9,081 nucleotides of DNA from positions 1-9,081 of the forward strand of contig JALSHL010000286.1 in assembly GCA_026982255.1 (NCBI GenBank), given 5' to 3'. Position numbers and translations under genes: made by a program. Source of the DNA: Paracoccaceae bacterium. GTDB lineage: Bacteria; Pseudomonadota; Alphaproteobacteria; Rhodobacterales; Rhodobacteraceae. The notes beneath the pieces were generated by a model that did no database searches, was not told where the DNA came from, and was given only the letters and a program-made list of their open reading frames with translations. Below, piece after piece: positions 6,269-9,081 of this stretch; the first letter of the stretch is position 1, and each line of letters starts with the position of its first letter.

Positions 6269-7182
6269 CCGAATACCGCCGCCGCGCCGACAATCGCGGC
6301 GGCGACAAACCAGCTGCGCCACAGCACACTTACGGCCCGCTCGATATCCATCGGGGTCAGCGTTTTGCGTCCTTCTGGATTGACCCATGCCAGATCCCGC
6401 ATTTCGCCGTCATAGCTGCGCGGCCCCGCCAGCGCCACGCCCAGCACACCGGCCATCGCTGCCTCGGGCCATCCGGCGTTGGGCGAGCGGTGCAGGCGCG
6501 CATCGGCCTGCATTACCCGCCATGCATCCTCCGACCAATAGGCCAGACAGATCAGCCCGCCGGTGATCCGCGCCGGAACCCAGTTCATCACATCGTCCAG
6601 CCGTGCCGCCGCCCAGCCGAATTGCTCGTAGCGTTCATTGCGATAGCCGATCATGGAATCGGCGGTGTTCACCAGTTTGTAGACAATGATTCCCGGCAGG
6701 CCGAACAGGAAAAACCAGAATGCGGGGGCAATCACCCCGTCCGAGAAGTTCTCTGCCGCGCTTTCAATCGCTCCGCGCGCCACACCGTTCTGGTCCAGCG
6801 CTTCGGGGTCGCGTCCGACAATCATCGAAACCGCACGCCGCCCCTGTGGCAACCCTTCGCGCAGCGCATCTGCCACTTGCTGCACATGTTCCGTCAGGCT
6901 GCGCTGTGCCAACAGGATGGCGGCAATGATGATTTCCAGCACCCCGCGATCCGGTATCGCAGCGATGGCCCAGCCTGCCACGGCCCCGCCCGCAACCAGT
7001 GCCAGCATCACCAGAACGCCCTTTTGTTTCCGGTTGTTTCCGTGATTGAAGCGCCCGTCGAACCATTCGACCCAGCGTCCCATCAGCGTCGCCGGATGCC
7101 TGAACCTGCGCCAGAGCCAGTCCGGTTCACCCAGAATCGCGTCCAGAATCATCGCAACAAAAAGAAAAGAGGCAGAAAACAT
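6265..7182 (-). CDS. cobD: Adenosylcobinamide-phosphate synthase (CobD/CbiB)
   Basis: A 305-residue integral membrane protein that joins adenosylcobyric acid to (R)-1-amino-2-propanol O-phosphate (or a related amino alcohol) in late cobalamin synthesis. Family motifs are clear: DAILGEPDWLW at 14-24, HPATLMGR at 29-36, ENFSDGVIAPAFWFFLFGLPG at 144-164 (split as ENFSDGVIAP then AFWFFLFGLPG), NTADSMIGYRNERYEQFGWAAARLDD around 172-197, and PARITG at 203-208. Hydrophobic segments lie near 5-18, 55-75, 80-93, 150-171, 205-216, 240-253 and 288-304. The start at 7182 has a perfect AGGAGG (plus-strand CCTCCT 7189-7194) 6 nt upstream; a GTG at 7215 lies beyond that site. No other cobalamin gene is visible, although cobC is a common neighbour in alphaproteobacteria. 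The stop overlaps that of the convergent VOC gene. Confidence 0.95.
   Translation of the reverse strand: MFSASFLFVAMILDAILGEPDWLWRRFRHPATLMGRWVEWFDGRFNHGNNRKQKGVLVMLALVAGGAVAGWAIAAIPDRGVLEIIIAAILLAQRSLTEHVQQVADALREGLPQGRRAVSMIVGRDPEALDQNGVARGAIESAAENFSDGVIAPAFWFFLFGLPGIIVYKLVNTADSMIGYRNERYEQFGWAAARLDDVMNWVPARITGGLICLAYWSEDAWRVMQADARLHRSPNAGWPEAAMAGVLGVALAGPRSYDGEMRDLAWVNPEGRKTLTPMDIERAVSVLWRSWFVAAAIVGAAAVFG
6277..6304. terminator. GC-rich hairpin at the VOC/cobD convergent junction, weak terminator candidate
   Basis: A 10-bp perfect stem (6277-6286 with 6295-6304) with an 8-nt loop starts 9 nt after the VOC stop. No T-run follows on either side, so it is not a classic intrinsic terminator. 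It also encodes Ala-rich codons near the end of cobD, which could produce the symmetry by chance. It is the only structure near the end of the fah operon. Confidence 0.25.
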
Positions 7183-7257
7183 CGGGTTCCTCCTGTGCGG
7201 TGGTTTCGGGGGCACCCGATGGATAACCGCAGAATGGCGCGCCGTCCAGCATTGCCT

Positions 7258-7292
7258 TATCTGGTGGTATTGGGGGAACCTTCCACCAGATA
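7258..7292. repeat. Perfect 10-bp inverted repeat in the cobD leader region
   Basis: TATCTGGTGG (7258-7267) and CCACCAGATA (7283-7292) are exact reverse complements with a 15-nt spacer. It lies 76 nt upstream of the cobD start and about 90 nt before the receiver gene. In cobD mRNA it would form a stem-loop. The usual cobalamin riboswitch core (B12 box) is not seen here. No T-run follows, so it is not an obvious terminator; it may be an operator or leader RNA element. Confidence 0.55.
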
Positions 7293-7299
7293 TTGTGCG

Positions 7300-7315
7300 T
7301 TAATGATTTGTTAAC
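7300..7315. promoter_or_regulatory. CtrA-type binding box 1
   Basis: TTAA (7300-7303), seven bases, then TTAAC (7311-7315): an exact match to the alphaproteobacterial CtrA consensus TTAA-N7-TTAA. It lies 68 nt before the receiver-domain gene and 118 nt before the divergent cobD start, so it could act on either. This is a consensus match; AT-rich stretches give such matches by chance now and then, but a second box lies close by. Confidence 0.5.
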
Positions 7316-7330
7316 ATATTTCCTAAATGT

Positions 7331-7346
7331 TTAGGCAATTGTTAAC
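7331..7346. promoter_or_regulatory. CtrA-type binding box 2 (one mismatch)
   Basis: TTAG (7331-7334), seven bases, then TTAAC (7342-7346): the CtrA pattern with one mismatch, 31 bp from box 1, about three helical turns and so on the same face of DNA. Between the two GTTAAC hexamers (7310-7315 and 7341-7346) sits another dyad, CCTAAA-TG-TTTAGG (7322-7335), almost midway. Confidence 0.45.
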
Positions 7347-7382
7347 ACATTGCTGCAAAGCCGACAGGCGGGCGAGGATAAA

Positions 7383-7766
7383 ATGAGAGTATTGCTGGTG
7401 CAGAATAACCGTGGACTGTCCGATTTCTGGACCGCCAGCCTGTTGCGGCGCGGCTTCAGTGTGACGCAGGTTTTTACGCAGGCAGAGGCGATTGCGAAAC
7501 TGCGGTTCAACCGCTTCGATGTTCTTATCCTCGATCTTGTCCTGCCGGACGGCGGCGCCATCGCCATTTCGGATTTTGCCACCTACAAGCACCCCGATGT
7601 GCCGATTATCGCAGTCACCAGCAGCAGCTTTTTCTCCGACGGTTCGATTTTCGAACTGATCCCCAATGCCCGCAGCCTGATGCGGACGCCGCTGCGTCCC
7701 GACGATCTTGCCGCTGTGCTGGACCATTATGTTCCGCCACAGGAGGTGGCCGCCGAGCGTGCATAA
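7383..7766 (+). CDS. Stand-alone response-regulator receiver domain, atypical acidic pocket
   Basis: A 127-residue single receiver domain with no output domain. The fold pattern is clear: MRVLLVQNN strand 1, FDVLILDLVLPDGG (45-58) with the phospho-acceptor D51, PIIAVTSSS with the switch Thr, and the final MRTPLRPDDLAAVL helix. Two otherwise near-invariant features are changed: the acidic pair after strand 1 that binds Mg2+ is Q7/N8-N9, and the Lys before the conserved Pro is Thr (RTP instead of xKP). It may therefore be phosphorylated poorly or act as a fixed-state interaction domain. The start at 7383 follows GAGGA (7374-7378); a TTG at 7350 has no such support. It stands alone, behind two CtrA-like boxes, and no histidine kinase lies nearby. 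Confidence 0.85.
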   Translation: MRVLLVQNNRGLSDFWTASLLRRGFSVTQVFTQAEAIAKLRFNRFDVLILDLVLPDGGAIAISDFATYKHPDVPIIAVTSSSFFSDGSIFELIPNARSLMRTPLRPDDLAAVLDHYVPPQEVAAERA

Positions 7767-7779
7767 ATTTTGTTTGCAC

Positions 7780-7803
7780 TTCAATTGAAACTTGACGTTA
7801 ACC
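7780..7803. promoter_or_regulatory. Palindrome and CtrA half-site before the 115-aa protein gene
   Basis: The 80-nt gap holds a perfect 10-bp palindrome TTCAATTGAA (7780-7789) followed by TTGACG (7792-7797), a possible -35, and TTAACC (7798-7803), the CtrA half-site form. No good first TTAA sits seven bases upstream (GAAA is there), so this is a half-site only. Confidence 0.3.
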
Positions 7804-7846
7804 TTTTTCCGGCAAACGATAGAAACCGTAACTGTCGGAGGTGAAA

Positions 7847-8194
7847 ATGGAAGCGTATCTTTCCGAGGCTGTCCTCGCAGGCCTGAGAAAGGCCCGCATG
7901 GACGATGCGATGAAAAAGAACCGGCTTCGGGTTCACGCGGGCGACGAGGTGCTTCCGATTTACAAGCTCTGGGAAAACGGGTTTTCGATGATGGCGGACA
8001 CGGCGCCGCATCTGCGGGGCCTCGTAGACGTTTACGACGGGTCGCGCCATCTGTTGCAATGCCTCGTTATTCATTCCGAACCGGAGGGGGAGTTGGTGAA
8101 CTTCGAATTCAAGCGCCGGACCGAAGCGGTGGAGGAGGCGGCGAAGGATTACGCGCAGGACGAAAATGCCCCGGTGGCCCTGATCGCGGGATAA
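7847..8194 (+). CDS. Conserved hypothetical protein, 115 aa, possibly PilZ-like
   Basis: A soluble 115-residue protein with no signal peptide, membrane segment or Cys-rich motif (one Cys only). The start at 7847 is set by GGAGG at 7837-7841, 5 nt upstream; a GTG at 7841 overlaps that site and is rejected. An N-terminal helix (about 1-25, ending in the basic stretch MKKNRLRVH) leads into short beta-rich segments: RLRVHAGDEVLPIYKLWENGFSM (split as RLRVHAGDEV at 26-35 and LPIYKLWENGFSM at 36-48), RGLVDVYDG and HLLQCLVIHSE, then an acidic tail ending in APVALIAG. The order Arg-rich start, beta strands and a NGF-type turn vaguely recalls PilZ domains, but the RxxxR and DxSxxG c-di-GMP motifs are not present. 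I believe similar proteins are common in Rhodobacterales, without a known role. It follows the receiver gene by 80 nt on the same strand and may share control with it. Confidence 0.8.
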   Translation: MEAYLSEAVLAGLRKARMDDAMKKNRLRVHAGDEVLPIYKLWENGFSMMADTAPHLRGLVDVYDGSRHLLQCLVIHSEPEGELVNFEFKRRTEAVEEAAKDYAQDENAPVALIAG

Positions 8195-8222
8195 TCCGCA
8201 TCAGGCGGGGGTAAAGGGGTGT

Positions 8223-8256
8223 AATATTGTGCGAATTCGCAATTTAACACAATATT
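8223..8256. promoter_or_regulatory. Nested inverted repeat upstream of dgcN, candidate operator
   Basis: AATATTGTG (8223-8231) and CACAATATT (8248-8256) are exact reverse complements with a 16-bp spacer, and a second perfect palindrome, GCGAATTCGC (8231-8240), begins at the end of the left arm. A weak promoter (TTGTGC 8227-8232, N18, AATATT 8251-8256) coincides with the arms. It lies 94 nt before the dgcN start. The rest of the 155-nt gap (8257-8349) is AT-rich leader with GGAG at 8340-8343 as ribosome binding site. Confidence 0.45.
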
Positions 8257-8349
8257 TTCCCAAAATTTTCGCTATTGCGCTGCAGAATCTCGAAAAATTC
8301 CCGCAAGCACGCGCATATTCTCGGGCGAAACCAAATTGCGGAGCTTGTC

Positions 8350-9081
8350 ATGATCGAAAAACCCTATCTGCTTTTCCTCGGCGACGCGCCGGACCAGCTT
8401 GCCGCCAAAGTCGCGCAAGGTATCAAGGACTGGCGCCCCGAAAATGTCGTTGGCCAGTTCCGCATGGAAGGGTGCAAGGCCGACATGGGGCTAGAGGACA
8501 TGACCATTGCACAGGCCGTCGAGGCAGGTGCCCGCACCCTTGTCATCGGTGTGGCCAATCGCGGCGGCCATATCTCCGATGCCTGGATTTCTGTCCTGAC
8601 CGAGGCTTTGCAGGCGGGGATGGATATCGCCTCGGGCCTGCATAACCTGCTTTCCGACGAAGGCGCGCTGGTTGCTGCCGCCCAGATGCACGGAGGCACC
8701 CTGCATGATGTGCGCATCCCCACCGTGGCCTATCCTATTGCCAGCGGCAAGAAACGCACGGGCAAACGCTGCCTCGCCGTTGGCACCGACTGTTCGGTGG
8801 GCAAGATGTATACCGCTATCGCCATCGAGCGCGAAATGCACAAACGCAAGCTGAACGCCACTTTCCGTGCCACCGGCCAGACGGGCATCCTGATCACCGG
8901 CGGCGGCGTGCCGCTCGATGCGGTGATCGCCGATTTCATGGCCGGTGCGGTTGAATATCTGACTCCCGACAACGACCCCGACCACTGGGATATTATCGAG
9001 GGGCAGGGCAGTCTGTTCCATGCCTCCTATTCCGGCGTCACAATGGCGCTGATCCATGGCGGCCAGCCCGACGCGCTGATC
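8350..9081 (+). CDS. dgcN: DUF1611 family protein, D-glutamate N-acetyltransferase DgcN, cut by window edge
   Basis: The visible 244 residues are the N-terminal part of a DUF1611-family protein, usually around 330-350 residues. It has an N-terminal Rossmann-like domain (about 5-120, with LFLGDAPDQLAAK at 8-20 and IGVANRGGHISD at 66-77) and then a P-loop domain with Walker A GTDCSVGK at 145-152, followed by ATGQTGILITGGGVPLDAV (174-192) and DIIEGQGSL (214-222), all characteristic of the family. In marine Proteobacteria and haloarchaea DgcN acetylates D-glutamate with acetyl-CoA, and DgcA then racemises N-acetyl-D-glutamate to the L form. A dipeptide-epimerase-type dgcA would be expected just beyond the right edge, but it is not in the window, so the specific name rests on family similarity. 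The start at 8350 has GGAG (8340-8343) 6 nt upstream, and the gene has its own intergenic region with a candidate operator. Confidence 0.85.
   Translation, partial: MIEKPYLLFLGDAPDQLAAKVAQGIKDWRPENVVGQFRMEGCKADMGLEDMTIAQAVEAGARTLVIGVANRGGHISDAWISVLTEALQAGMDIASGLHNLLSDEGALVAAAQMHGGTLHDVRIPTVAYPIASGKKRTGKRCLAVGTDCSVGKMYTAIAIEREMHKRKLNATFRATGQTGILITGGGVPLDAVIADFMAGAVEYLTPDNDPDHWDIIEGQGSLFHASYSGVTMALIHGGQPDALI

Noticed and set aside
6181..7314. Open plus-strand frame of 377 codons opposite cobD.
   Set aside because: Antisense shadow of cobD, which has clear family motifs and a perfect ribosome binding site.
7219..7314. Possible 31-codon gene (ATG 7219, stop 7312-7314) after a GGGGG stretch, between cobD and the receiver gene.
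   Set aside because: It runs through the inverted repeat and the first CtrA-like box, has no recognisable sequence and could easily arise by chance.
7183..7382. Cobalamin riboswitch upstream of cobD.
   Set aside because: No recognisable B12 box or conserved core in the leader; only the simple stem at 7258-7292 is seen.
1..9081. Defence system, phage remnant, transposon, CRISPR array or tRNA/rRNA gene.
   Set aside because: No matching protein motifs, direct repeats, terminal repeats or RNA gene signatures were found on either strand.

Overview
The window looks like an alphaproteobacterial chromosome, most likely a marine Rhodobacteraceae (roseobacter-type) member. The pointers are high GC, strong GGAGG-type ribosome binding sites, CtrA-type TTAA-N7-TTAA boxes in an intergenic region, an aerobic-type cobD, a DUF1611/DgcN protein and small conserved hypotheticals of a kind I associate with Rhodobacterales. 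The genus cannot be fixed from this sequence alone. There are no RNA genes, CRISPR arrays, insertion sequences or phage genes; all protein genes read cleanly with no frameshift.

Region 1 (1-6268) is a divergent aromatic-catabolism locus. Leftward, a MarR-family regulator, a maleylacetoacetate isomerase (maiA) and a thiolase cut by the left edge form a tight operon. Rightward, a fumarylacetoacetase (fah), a metallo-beta-lactamase-fold protein with an incomplete metal site, a class A flavin monooxygenase, a small DUF2783 protein and a one-domain VOC protein lie with gaps of 9 and 4 nt and then overlaps of 1 and 4 nt. The roughly 90-bp divergent intergenic region has a promoter-like TTGACT-N18-TATGTT followed at the expected start point by a CTTG-N5-CAAG element nested in a perfect 11-bp inverted repeat, a good candidate MarR operator. 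The logic is: the flavoprotein hydroxylates an aromatic acid, a dioxygenase opens the ring, MaiA isomerises the maleyl product, Fah cuts it to fumarate plus a beta-keto acid such as acetoacetate, and the thiolase may finish the CoA-activated product. No homogentisate or gentisate dioxygenase of the usual cupin type is present, so the VOC protein is a candidate for the ring-opening step, or the dioxygenase lies elsewhere.

Region 2 (6265-7182, minus) is cobD (cbiB) of cobalamin biosynthesis, convergent with the VOC gene; the two stop codons overlap.

Region 3 (7183-8349) holds a 200-bp divergent intergenic region with a 10-bp inverted repeat and two CtrA-like boxes about three helical turns apart, then a stand-alone receiver-domain protein with a degraded acidic pocket and a 115-aa conserved protein of unknown function. 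A further inverted repeat lies in front of the last gene.

Region 4 (8350-9081) is the first 244 residues of a DUF1611-family protein (DgcN, D-glutamate N-acetyltransferase), cut by the right edge.
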